Shown here piece by piece: positions 6,805-12,943 of a DNA stretch of 12,943 bases; position 1 is the first letter of the stretch, and the number at the start of each line of letters is the position of its first letter. Position numbers and translations under genes: made by a program. Under the pieces are notes generated by a model. It made no database searches. It was not told where the DNA came from and saw nothing but the letters and a program-made list of their open reading frames with translations. This DNA comes from CAVRJC01 sp964505725 (GTDB lineage Bacteria; Actinomycetota; Acidimicrobiia; IMCC26256; DASPTH01): positions 1 through 12,943 of the forward strand of contig CAZDJK010000092.1 of NCBI GenBank assembly GCA_964505725.1, given 5' to 3'.

Positions 6805-7989
6805 CTAGCGGTCCTTCCTCATCAACACCGCGCCCGAGAACGGGCCGACCGCGTTCGTCCAGACGCCGACCTCGGCGTCGGCGACCTGGCGCTCCCCTCC
6901 GTCACCGCGGAGCTGGCGCACGCTCTCGATGCAGAAGTTCGCTCCGTGGCGCCGCCCCATGTTGCAGGCGCCACCGTCGGTGTTCACGGGGACCGTGCCG
7001 CCGAGGCGAGTGTGTCCCTCCTCCACGAACGGGCCCGACTCACCCAGCTCGCAGAACCCGAGTGCTTCGAGCCACTGGAACACGATGATCGTGAAGCCGT
7101 CGTAGAGCTGGGCGAAGTCGCAATCGGCGACGGTGAGGTCGGTCCGCTTCCACAGCTCGGTCGCGGCGTGGAACGGCGAGTTCTGGTTCATGTCGCCGAG
7201 GTCGAAGCCACCGAAGCCCGCGACCGAGGAGCACGCCGCCGACTCCACCCATACCGGGAGCTTGCTCCAGTCGCGGGCACGGTCCTCGGCGGTGTAGATC
7301 ACGGCCGACGCGGAGTCGACCGGATAGTCGCAGTCGAGGAGGTGAATCGGCCGGCACACGTAGCGCGACGAGAGATAGTCGTCCATCGTGAGGGGGGTCC
7401 GGAAGAGGGCTTCCTCGTTCAGCACCGCGTGCGCGCGCTGGGCGATGACGTGGGCCCCGAACTGCTCCTCGGTGGTGCCGAAGACGTCCATGTGGCGCTG
7501 GGCCGGCATCGCCGCGATCGATGGGATCATGCCCCCTACCCCGAACCCGTACGGGAGGGTGAACCCGGCCGGCCCGGGAGCCGGCATCGCGCCGGCCGTG
7601 TCGGCCGCGCTGGCGATCTCGCCGCCCGTGCTCAGCCGTTGGTTGATGATGCGGAGCGTCAACACGGTGTGCGCCAGGCCGGCCCGGATCGCCGAGATCG
7701 CCTCGAGCGCCGGGCCGATGTAGGCCGGGCCGGCGGTGCCGTACCAGTTCAGCGGGCCGATGCCCATCGCCTCCGCGAAGCTCATCGGTTCGACCGTGTC
7801 GATCCCCGGTCGCGACGGCCCCGCCGTGCCCCAGAGCAGCGTGACGCCGTCGAGATCGGCGGTGGTCATGCCGGCGTCGGCCAGGGCTGCAGTCGTGGCC
7901 TGTCGGGCGAGCTCGAAGGAGGTGAGCCCCGTGTTCCGGCCGGTTGTCGAGTACCCCACGCCAACGGCGGCGACCTCTTGGGTCTTCAC
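6805..7989 (-). CDS. Thiolase-like protein (SCP-x/Ltp2-type, probable lyase partner of the OB-fold protein)
   Basis: The 394-aa product has the SCP-x/thiolase fold: EVAAVGVGYSTTGRNTGLTSFELARQA at the start, GTAGPAYIGPALEAISAIRAGLAHTVLTLR where true thiolases carry the nucleophilic Cys (here no Cys), CDFAQLYDGFTIIVFQWLEALGFC (285-313), and VNTDGGACNMGRRHGANFCIESVRQLRG (335-361) at the C-terminus. Loss of the Cys and pairing with a Zn-ribbon/OB-fold protein are features of Ltp2-type retro-aldolases that cleave beta-hydroxyacyl-CoA side chains in steroid breakdown. Tyr296 in LYDGFT is a candidate catalytic Tyr. The start is GTG at 7989, overlapping the stop of the upstream gene as GTGA, which implies translational coupling and a complex. 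The open frame extends upstream to 8469, but that part lies over the other gene. The exact reaction is inferred. Confidence 0.88.
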   Translation of the reverse strand: MKTQEVAAVGVGYSTTGRNTGLTSFELARQATTAALADAGMTTADLDGVTLLWGTAGPSRPGIDTVEPMSFAEAMGIGPLNWYGTAGPAYIGPALEAISAIRAGLAHTVLTLRIINQRLSTGGEIASAADTAGAMPAPGPAGFTLPYGFGVGGMIPSIAAMPAQRHMDVFGTTEEQFGAHVIAQRAHAVLNEEALFRTPLTMDDYLSSRYVCRPIHLLDCDYPVDSASAVIYTAEDRARDWSKLPVWVESAACSSVAGFGGFDLGDMNQNSPFHAATELWKRTDLTVADCDFAQLYDGFTIIVFQWLEALGFCELGESGPFVEEGHTRLGGTVPVNTDGGACNMGRRHGANFCIESVRQLRGDGGERQVADAEVGVWTNAVGPFSGAVLMRKDR

Positions 7990-8432
7990 GCCGCGGTCTC
8001 CAACGGTCGCAGGAACGGCAACGTGAGCGTCGGGGTGATGGCGCGGAAGACCACCTCCATCGCGATCCCGCACCGGAGATCGTCGTAGCCGCAGTCGACG
8101 ATGCCCATCGGGAGCCTCACCCCGGGCTCTTCTTCCAGGTCGAGCACCCCGATGCAATAGGGCAGCTTGTCGATGAAATAGGGGTGGGAAGCCTGGTCGA
8201 CCTCGCAGTAGCTGTAGAGCGTGCCCCGGCCCGAGACCTCTGCGGGCGCCAGGTCGGTCGACAGGCACCGGTTGCAGACGGGGCGGGGGTAGTGCACGAA
8301 GTGACCGCAGCGCCGGCACCGCAGCAGCTCCAAGCGGTGCTCCTCGACCGCATCCCAGTAGAAGCGGGTGAGGTCGTCGGGCGCGGGCACCGGCGGCGAC
8401 TGGGTGACGTCGAAGGTCGTCATCGGTGTCAT
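7986..8432 (-). CDS. Zn-ribbon domain-containing OB-fold protein (DUF35/ChsH2-like)
   Basis: This 148-aa protein has an N-terminal helix (FYWDAVEEHRLELLRC), a rubredoxin-like zinc ribbon with CRRC and CNRC (Cys39, Cys42, Cys53, Cys56), and an OB fold from about residue 65 (GRGTLYSYCEVDQASHPYF to the end). DUF35 proteins bind acyl-CoA and form complexes with thiolase-fold or MaoC-type enzymes; in steroid degradation the DUF35 part of ChsH2 associates with the aldolase Ltp2. The ATG at 8432 is chosen, with GGGAGAGG about 10 bases upstream; an ATG at 8423 is an alternative. It is first in the operon and overlaps the thiolase-like gene by four bases (GTGA), supporting a stable two-protein enzyme. 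Confidence 0.93.
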   Translation of the reverse strand: MTPMTTFDVTQSPPVPAPDDLTRFYWDAVEEHRLELLRCRRCGHFVHYPRPVCNRCLSTDLAPAEVSGRGTLYSYCEVDQASHPYFIDKLPYCIGVLDLEEEPGVRLPMGIVDCGYDDLRCGIAMEVVFRAITPTLTLPFLRPLETAA

Positions 8433-8455
8433 CGTGACGCATCCTCTCCCGACGC

Positions 8456-8485
8456 TTGACCATAATCAACTGCTATCAGTAGTCT
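8456..8485 (+). promoter_or_regulatory. Promoter and palindromes in the divergent spacer
   Basis: TTGACC (8456-8461) and TAGTCT (8480-8485, TANNNT) with an 18-base spacer form a plausible plus-strand promoter for amidohydrolase B. Inside it are two short inverted repeats, TTGA-N6-TCAA (8456-8469) and ACTG-CTAT-CAGT (8469-8480), which overlap the -35 and -10 boxes as a repressor site would. On the minus strand GATTAT (plus 8462-8467) could be the -10 of the OB-fold/thiolase/GntR operon, with only a weak -35. This AT-richer patch stands out in the 168-base spacer and is the most likely target of the GntR regulator. Confidence 0.45.
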
Positions 8486-8600
8486 GAAGTATCTCAACGG
8501 GCCCGAGCTCGTGCAACGCGGCCGCGTCGACACGTGCCTGCTCTCGACACCGCCGGACGCTCGCGCCTCGGTTTCCTCCTCGAGCCGAAGGAGAGCTCCC

Positions 8601-9869
8601 ATGCAGATGGACGACATGATCCTGGTCAGCATTGACGACCACGCGATCGAGCCCGAGGACATGTTCGATCGCCACATGCCCGCGAAGTACCGCGACCGGG
8701 CGCCGCGCTACGTGCACGACCACGCCACCGGTAAGGGCTACTGGGAGTTCCAGGGGTTCCAGACCGGCAGCGTCGGCCTGAACGCGGTGGCCTCCTGGCC
8801 CCACGAGGAATGGGGCTTCGACCCCATCGGTTTCCCCGAGATGCGGCCGGCCACCTACGACCCCGACCTGCGCGTGCGCGACATGGACGCCAACGGCGTG
8901 CTCGCGTCGATGTGCTTCCCGACCTTCGCGGGCTTCAACGGCATGTCGCTCGCCCGTTCCACCATCGACCGCGATCTCACCGCCGCGGTCGTGTCCGCGT
9001 ACAACGACTGGCACATCGACGAGCTCGCGGGCGAGCACCCTGGCCGGTTCATCCCGCTCGCCATCACCCCGGTCTTCGATCCCGAAGCGATGGCCGCCGA
9101 GATCGCCCGGGTGGCGAAGAAGGGCTGTGCCGCGGTGACGCTTCCGGAAACGCCGTACGGGGTCGACCTACCGCCGTACTCCGACGACTACTGGACCCCG
9201 GTCTTTCGGGCGCTCTCGGACAACGACGTCGCCATGTGCTTGCACATCGGCGGCGCCTTCGGGCTCATCAAGCCGCCGCCCGGCGCGCTCGTCGACCACC
9301 TCATCGTGCTCGCGCCCCAGCTCTCGGCCGTCACGGCCGCCGATCTCATGCTCTCGGGGGTGTTCAAGCGCTACTCGAACCTCAAGGTCGCGCTCTCGGA
9401 GGGCGGCATCGGCTGGATCCCGTTCTTCCTCGACCGGATGGACCGCCACATGTGGAACCACAGGTGGACCGGGCTCGAGATCGGCCCTCCGGGCAAGACG
9501 CCGACCGACGTGTGGAACGGCCACTTCCTCGGCTGCTTCATCACCGATCCGGCCGCCTTGCGCGTGCGCGACCGCATCGGGATCGACACCATCGCCTGGG
9601 AGTGCGACTACCCGCACTCGGACTCCACCTGGCCTCGCTCACCCGAGCTGATCTGGGGCGAGCTCGGCGCGGCGGGGGCCGACGACGCCGACATCCACAA
9701 GATCACGTGGGAGAACGCCTGCCGTTTCTTCCGCTTCGACCCCTTCGCCAACGTTGCCCGCCACCAGGCCACGGTGGGTGCGCTGCGCGCCCGCGCGACC
9801 GACGTCGACGTCAGCGAGACCTCACGGGCGGAGTACAAGCGGCGCTGGGACGCCGCGCACGCCGCGTAA
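8601..9869 (+). CDS. Amidohydrolase-2 family protein (copy B)
   Basis: The 422-aa product is a TIM-barrel metal enzyme of the amidohydrolase-2 family, cytosolic, of unknown substrate. Metal-site candidates in order are SIDDHAIEP (Asp12, His14), CLHIGGAFG (His215), ALSEGGIGWIPFFLDRMD (Glu267) and WECDYPHSDSTWP (Asp336, His339). YDPDLRVRDMDANGVLASMCFPTF and SAYNDWHIDELAGEHPGRFIPLA are typical family blocks. The start is the ATG at 8601, with AAGGAG (8588-8593) seven bases upstream. An in-frame opening at 8511 would only add residues without homology. A C-terminal tail after about residue 395 (SETSRAEYKRRWDAAHAA) is polar and helical. The gene is divergent from the OB-fold/thiolase/GntR operon and likely shares its regulation. 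Confidence 0.94.
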   Translation: MQMDDMILVSIDDHAIEPEDMFDRHMPAKYRDRAPRYVHDHATGKGYWEFQGFQTGSVGLNAVASWPHEEWGFDPIGFPEMRPATYDPDLRVRDMDANGVLASMCFPTFAGFNGMSLARSTIDRDLTAAVVSAYNDWHIDELAGEHPGRFIPLAITPVFDPEAMAAEIARVAKKGCAAVTLPETPYGVDLPPYSDDYWTPVFRALSDNDVAMCLHIGGAFGLIKPPPGALVDHLIVLAPQLSAVTAADLMLSGVFKRYSNLKVALSEGGIGWIPFFLDRMDRHMWNHRWTGLEIGPPGKTPTDVWNGHFLGCFITDPAALRVRDRIGIDTIAWECDYPHSDSTWPRSPELIWGELGAAGADDADIHKITWENACRFFRFDPFANVARHQATVGALRARATDVDVSETSRAEYKRRWDAAHAA

Positions 9870-9879
9870 GCGATCGCGA

Positions 9880-9896
9880 GGTCGCCGCCGGCGACC
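9880..9896. terminator. Hairpin between convergent genes
   Basis: GGTCGCCGCCGGCGACC is a perfect inverted repeat: 7-bp arms (9880-9886 and 9890-9896) with a 3-base loop. It lies 10 bases after the stop of amidohydrolase B and before the stop of the converging flavin reductase gene. No T-tract follows. The position and strength support a shared terminator. Confidence 0.55.
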
Positions 9897-9944
9897 ACTC
9901 CCGGCTCGCCGAGCGACAGGATCCCCGACGCCAGGCCGATCCGC

Positions 9945-10769
9945 TCAGTCCGTGGCGCGAGGCGCCGCACGACCCGGATCGAGCGGCTCGCCGTGAGCGG
10001 CGTTGGCGCCGCCTCTGCGCCAGTAGGCCTTGGCCGAGATCTGCTCGCGTAGGATGCCGCGCTGCTCGAGCCGCGCGCTGAGCGCGCGGACGACGAGCAT
10101 CTCCCCGGCGACATAGAAGTGTCCACGTCCTCCACCGGGCCACTCGATGCTCGAGGTCGTGGCCAGGAGTCGCTCGGCTCCGCCCGGTGGCAGCTCGCCG
10201 CGCTCGATCCAGGTGACGTCGACTGCGCGGTCCTCGGCGAGGTCGGGTCGGAGACCGTCGACGACACGGGGTACCTCCGCCACGATCGTCGCGGGCACCT
10301 TCGCGGGCAGGGCCTCGGCCATGGCGAGCATGCCCGGCAACGCGGTCTCGTCCCCGACGAAGACGTGCCAGTCGGCGTCGTCGTCGATGCGCACCGAGCC
10401 GCGGGGCCCGATCGCGTCCAGCTCCGTTTCCCGGGCCGCCGCGGCCGCCCATCGTGCGCCCGGCCCGTCGCCGTGCACGACGATGTCGATGTCGATGGTG
10501 CCCTGGTCGCGGTTCGTTCGACGGATCGTGTAGCGCCGGTTCACGACTTCGCCGTCGCCGACCGGGATGCGCAACATCAGGTCCTGGCCCGGCGCGTACG
10601 TGAGCTCGCCGAGTCCGGCACCGCCGAAGGTCACGCGCCGGTAGCCGTCGGTCAGCGCCTCGTTGGTCTCCACCACGAGGTGCCACACGGCAGCATCCGC
10701 CAACGGGGTGCCCGGGCGTCCGACCATCTCCACCATCCGCTCGACCGCCGCCGCCATGGGATCCGCCAT
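9945..10769 (-). CDS. Siderophore-interacting-type FAD-dependent reductase
   Basis: The 274-aa product fits the SIP/ViuB family of flavin reductases related to ferredoxin-NADP reductase, which reduce ferric siderophores in the cytosol. The N-terminal FAD barrel has YAPGQDLMLRIP and RRYTIRR (78-84), the usual R-x-Y-T/S flavin motif. The C-terminal SIP domain has WHVFVGDETALPGMLAMAEALP (134-155), a mid part with AEVPRVVDG, and HFYVAGE (217-223) followed by AYWRRGGAN (248-256). Its ATG is 2 bases after the stop of the MDMPI-C-like gene, so the pair is translated together. No siderophore synthesis or transport gene is visible, so it could serve another electron-transfer reaction. Confidence 0.9.
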   Translation of the reverse strand: MADPMAAAVERMVEMVGRPGTPLADAAVWHLVVETNEALTDGYRRVTFGGAGLGELTYAPGQDLMLRIPVGDGEVVNRRYTIRRTNRDQGTIDIDIVVHGDGPGARWAAAAARETELDAIGPRGSVRIDDDADWHVFVGDETALPGMLAMAEALPAKVPATIVAEVPRVVDGLRPDLAEDRAVDVTWIERGELPPGGAERLLATTSSIEWPGGGRGHFYVAGEMLVVRALSARLEQRGILREQISAKAYWRRGGANAAHGEPLDPGRAAPRATD

Positions 10770-10771
10770 CG

Positions 10772-11062
10772 TCAGGGACCGGGGTACGTCGCGCGGAGCT
10801 CGTCGAGCGCGTCGGCGTCACCGTCGACCGGCGGCGTGTGGTCGGGGTCGAGCCGTCGGTAGGCGAGACGGACGAAGGCTTCCGCAGCCATGGGGAGATC
10901 CGACAGGGCGGGTGGGTCGACCCGCGTGACGGCGACGGCATCGGGAGTGAGGTCGAACGCGAACGCGCGGCTCGGACCGGTAGTGGTCACGACGATCGAG
11001 CGCAGCGCGCCGGTCGGCTTGGCGGGGAACCGCGCGACGAGGGCCGTGAGCGGATCGGTCAT
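10772..11062 (-). CDS. Small protein resembling the MDMPI C-terminal domain
   Basis: The 96-aa product is close to the C-terminal domain of the mycothiol-dependent maleylpyruvate isomerase-like proteins (TIGR03083 group): an AFAFDLTPDAVAVTR strand pair, then AAEAFVRLAYRRLDPDHTP, then GDADALDELRATYPG. In the full proteins this SCP2-like domain follows a DinB-like metal-binding helix bundle, which is missing here. Nothing upstream in frame supplies it, since the divergent SDR gene starts 50 bases away. The ATG at 11062 has only a weak AGGG ribosome site. It is first in a two-gene operon with the flavin reductase. It may be a stand-alone lipid- or ligand-binding domain; no activity can be assigned. 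Moderately sure of the similarity. Confidence 0.75.
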   Translation of the reverse strand: MTDPLTALVARFPAKPTGALRSIVVTTTGPSRAFAFDLTPDAVAVTRVDPPALSDLPMAAEAFVRLAYRRLDPDHTPPVDGDADALDELRATYPGP

Positions 11063-11073
11063 CGGGAGAACCC

Positions 11074-11102
11074 TAGAATCCGCGGCGCCGCCGCGCGCGG
11101 CG
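11074..11102. promoter_or_regulatory. Short divergent promoter region with -10 box and GC palindrome
   Basis: Only 50 bases separate the divergent starts at 11062 and 11113. TAGAAT (11074-11079) is a good plus-strand -10 for the SDR gene, and its complement ATTCTA can serve the minus strand. No convincing -35 is seen for either. CGCCGCGCGCGGCG (11089-11102) is a perfect 14-base palindrome in the SDR leader that could form a hairpin or be a binding site, though such repeats arise easily at this GC content. Confidence 0.35.
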
Positions 11103-11112
11103 AGCGCCGACC

Positions 11113-11940
11113 ATGCTTGCCCGTGCTGACGAGACCGTGAACCGAGGTGTCAGCTTGGAACTGCCGATCCGTCTCGACGGAAGAGCCGCGATCGTCACGG
11201 GCGGTGGGACCGGGATCGGCGAGGCGACAGCCCGGTTGCTGGCCCAGCAAGGTGGCGACGTCGTCGTCGCGAGCCGCAAGCTCGAGAACCTGGAGCGGGT
11301 CGCGGCCGACGTGGCTGCCGCGACCGGCCGCCGCATCGTGCCGATCCAGACGGACGTGCGCGACGAGGAGTCGTGCGCGGCGCTGGTGGAGCAGTCTGCC
11401 GCCGAGCTCGGCCGTATCGACATCCTCGTCAACAACGCGGGCGGCTCGTACATGTTCCCGTTCCTCGACACCTCGTCTGATCGCTTCGACAACAACATGA
11501 AGCTGAATCTGCGGGGTCCGTACGTGCTCACCCAGCTCGTCGCCCCGCACCTCATCCGCCAGGGTGGGGGAGCGATCGTGAACATCTCGTCCTCGGCTGG
11601 TGTGTCCGGTGTTCGCGGTGGCGCGGTGTACAGCGCGTCGAAGGCCGGACTGCAGATGCTCACTCGGGTGGTGGCGGCCGAGCTGGGCCACCACGGGATC
11701 CGCTGCAACTGCATCGCGGTCGGCGGCGTGGCCTCCGAGGGCGCGCTGCGGGCGTGGGCGCGTTTCGGCGCCGACGCGGAGTCAATGGGTCGAGCGACGG
11801 CGCTCGGGCGCGTCGGCCAGCCGGAGGACATCGCCATGGGCGTCCTGTACTTCGCCAGCGACATGTCGAGCTGGGTCAGCGGCGAGACGCTGAGCATCAA
11901 CGGTGGACCGATGCTCGGAGGCGGGCTCCCCGACGAGTGA
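11113..11940 (+). CDS. SDR family NAD(P)-dependent oxidoreductase
   Basis: This 275-aa classical short-chain dehydrogenase/reductase oxidises an alcohol or reduces a ketone or enoyl group using NAD(P). The cofactor motif TGGGTGIG is at 29-36, NNAG at 107-110, the catalytic Ser in NISSSAG (159-161), and Tyr173 and Lys177 in YSASK. The C-terminus has GRVGQPEDIAMGVLYFASDMSSWVSGETLSINGG, the usual family ending. The family range is about 250 aa. The first 20 residues before LDGRAAIVTGG are longer than usual and the ATG at 11113 has no clear ribosome site, so GTG 11137 or TTG 11155 may be the true start. It is divergent from the MDMPI-C-like gene and convergent with amidohydrolase C. Substrate unknown; a role in hydroxyacyl-CoA or ring oxidation would suit the neighbours. 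Confidence 0.93.
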   Translation: MLARADETVNRGVSLELPIRLDGRAAIVTGGGTGIGEATARLLAQQGGDVVVASRKLENLERVAADVAAATGRRIVPIQTDVRDEESCAALVEQSAAELGRIDILVNNAGGSYMFPFLDTSSDRFDNNMKLNLRGPYVLTQLVAPHLIRQGGGAIVNISSSAGVSGVRGGAVYSASKAGLQMLTRVVAAELGHHGIRCNCIAVGGVASEGALRAWARFGADAESMGRATALGRVGQPEDIAMGVLYFASDMSSWVSGETLSINGGPMLGGGLPDE

Positions 11941-11994
11941 GGTCTCGATCCTCGCCGGCAGGGTGGGCGGATCGGCGTCCCGCGGTCGGTTCGA

Positions 11995-12943
11995 TCAGAC
12001 GCGGGCACCGAGCGGGAGGCCGAAGATGTCGGCAGCGTTACCGCCGAGGAGCCGCTCGACGACCTCGGCCGGTACCTGGTAGCGCTCGCACAAGGCGATC
12101 GCGTCCGCGGGCGTCGTGGCGTCGTGGTGCGGGTAGCGCGATCCCCACGCACCCTTGGTCCCGAAGAAGTCGGTTTGGCGCACCGCCGACGACTCCCAGC
12201 CGTCGAAGCCGACCAGGGCCCGGGTGCGTTCGAACACCTCCTCCGGCTCGAGGCACACCGGGTCACCCGACACGAAGATGGTGGCAGCAGAGAGCCAGAG
12301 GTAGGTCTCCGCCTTCTCGAGGGCGAGCGGCACCATCGATGCACCGCCGTGAAGGAGCGCGAGCCGCAGGTTCGGGTGGTCCTCGAGCAGCCCGTGGAAG
12401 GCGGCGATCACCACGAACATGGACGAGTCCTCCATGTAGGCGGCGGCCTCGGCCACGGAGTGGCCGATACGCAGCTTGTCCGAGACCCGCTCGATGAAGC
12501 TGCCCTCCGACGTGGCCTCGGCGTTGGTGATCCCGAGGTACGGATGCACGCACACCACGACGCCGAGCTCCTCGGCCTTGCTCCACAACGGGCGGAAGTG
12601 CTCGTCGTCGACGTAGACGCCGTTCGGGTTGCCGAACATCACCATGCCCGAGGCCGGACCGGCACCCTGAGCGACCGCCTGCTTGGTGACCCGGTAGAAC
12701 ATGGGACGGAGCAGCACCGAGCGCGCCCCCCGCGCCGCGACGCGGCCGAGTTCGGCGACCGCGGCGTCGACGTCCTGGAGCGGCAGGACCGCAGTCGGGT
12801 GCAGCCGCCCGTCGCCGGCGCGCGCGAAGTCGTTTGCCCAGTCGTTGTAGGCGCGCGCGAGCACCACCGCGGCCTCCGCGTCGTCGACGACGGGGAAGTA
12901 CTCGCCGAACAGGAGTGGGAGCACGATCTGCTGATCGATCCCG
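11995..12943 (-). CDS. Amidohydrolase-2 family protein (copy C), N-terminus outside the window, altered metal site
   Basis: The frame is open from the right window edge to a TGA at 11995, giving the last 315 residues. AYNDWANDFARAGDGRLHPTAVLPLQDVDAAVAELGRVAARGARSVLLRP, CVHPYLGITNAEA and ALLHGGASMVPLALEKAETYLWLSA are amidohydrolase-2 blocks in family order, and the C-terminus LLGGNAADIFGLPL is the usual final helix. The motif that in copies A and B reads FGSDFPHPEG and WECDYPHSDS reads WGSRYPHHDATTP here: Arg (codon CGC) stands where the metal-site Asp is expected. The frame and codon bias stay intact, so this looks like a real substitution. The enzyme may use another metal arrangement or have lost catalysis. 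It converges on the SDR gene; no clear terminator is seen in 11941-11994. Confidence 0.92.
   Translation of the reverse strand, partial: GIDQQIVLPLLFGEYFPVVDDAEAAVVLARAYNDWANDFARAGDGRLHPTAVLPLQDVDAAVAELGRVAARGARSVLLRPMFYRVTKQAVAQGAGPASGMVMFGNPNGVYVDDEHFRPLWSKAEELGVVVCVHPYLGITNAEATSEGSFIERVSDKLRIGHSVAEAAAYMEDSSMFVVIAAFHGLLEDHPNLRLALLHGGASMVPLALEKAETYLWLSAATIFVSGDPVCLEPEEVFERTRALVGFDGWESSAVRQTDFFGTKGAWGSRYPHHDATTPADAIALCERYQVPAEVVERLLGGNAADIFGLPLGARV

Noticed and set aside
6637..8088. 483-codon open frame on the plus strand opposite the thiolase-like gene
   Set aside because: Its translation is Arg/Glu/Val-rich shadow coding; the minus frame has clear thiolase-fold motifs.
7990..8469. Upstream extension of the thiolase-like frame to 8469
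   Set aside because: It overlaps the whole OB-fold gene in another frame and has no thiolase similarity; the GTGA overlap at 7986-7989 defines the start.
8810..10081. 423-codon plus-strand frame overlapping amidohydrolase B
   Set aside because: Arg/Pro/His-rich shadow of the amidohydrolase frame without motifs.
11073..12344. 423-codon minus frame across the SDR gene
   Set aside because: Ser/Arg/Pro-rich shadow; the SDR and amidohydrolase C frames explain the same bases with clear motifs.

Overview
The window is about 12.9 kb of high-GC DNA with actinobacterial gene content: a long-form serine hydroxymethyltransferase, several amidohydrolase-2 (ACMSD-type) proteins, a CaiB/BaiF CoA-transferase, a Zn-ribbon/OB-fold plus thiolase-like pair, an F420-type luciferase-like fragment and a piece resembling the mycothiol-dependent isomerase C-terminal domain. 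Strong G/C third-position bias, GTG starts and TANNNT-type -10 boxes agree with this. I cannot name a genus. All function calls come from motif reading, not from a search.

Layout. (1) 1-297, +: 3' end of a VOC (glyoxalase-like) gene. (2) 441-2074, +: a promoter, a ZTP (pfl-type) riboswitch and glyA. The aptamer's conserved 3' end can pair with the edge of the Shine-Dalgarno, which suggests translational control by ZTP/ZMP. (3) 2141-4229, -: an amidohydrolase followed by an unrecognised 298-aa protein. (4) 4374-5835, +: a CaiB/BaiF CoA-transferase followed by a short luciferase-like monooxygenase C-terminal fragment, transcribed divergently from block 3. (5) 6057-8432, -: a three-gene operon of Zn-ribbon/OB-fold protein, thiolase-like protein (GTGA overlap) and FadR-type GntR regulator. 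(6) 8601-9869, +: a second amidohydrolase, divergent from block 5 across a spacer with a promoter and small palindromes. (7) 9945-11062, -: a MDMPI-C-like 96-aa protein followed by a siderophore-interacting-type flavin reductase. (8) 11113-11940, +: an SDR oxidoreductase. (9) 11995-12943, -: a third amidohydrolase, cut by the window end, in which the usual metal-site Asp is read as Arg.

Taken together, 2141-12943 looks like an accessory catabolic region that uses acyl-CoA chemistry: CoA transfer, C-C bond cleavage by a thiolase-fold enzyme with its OB-fold partner, redox by SDR and LLM enzymes, and decarboxylation or hydrolysis by ACMSD-like amidohydrolases, probably under the GntR regulator. 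The substrate cannot be read from the sequence. The best supported regulatory element is the ZTP riboswitch upstream of glyA. I see no mobile element, CRISPR array, tRNA or rRNA.
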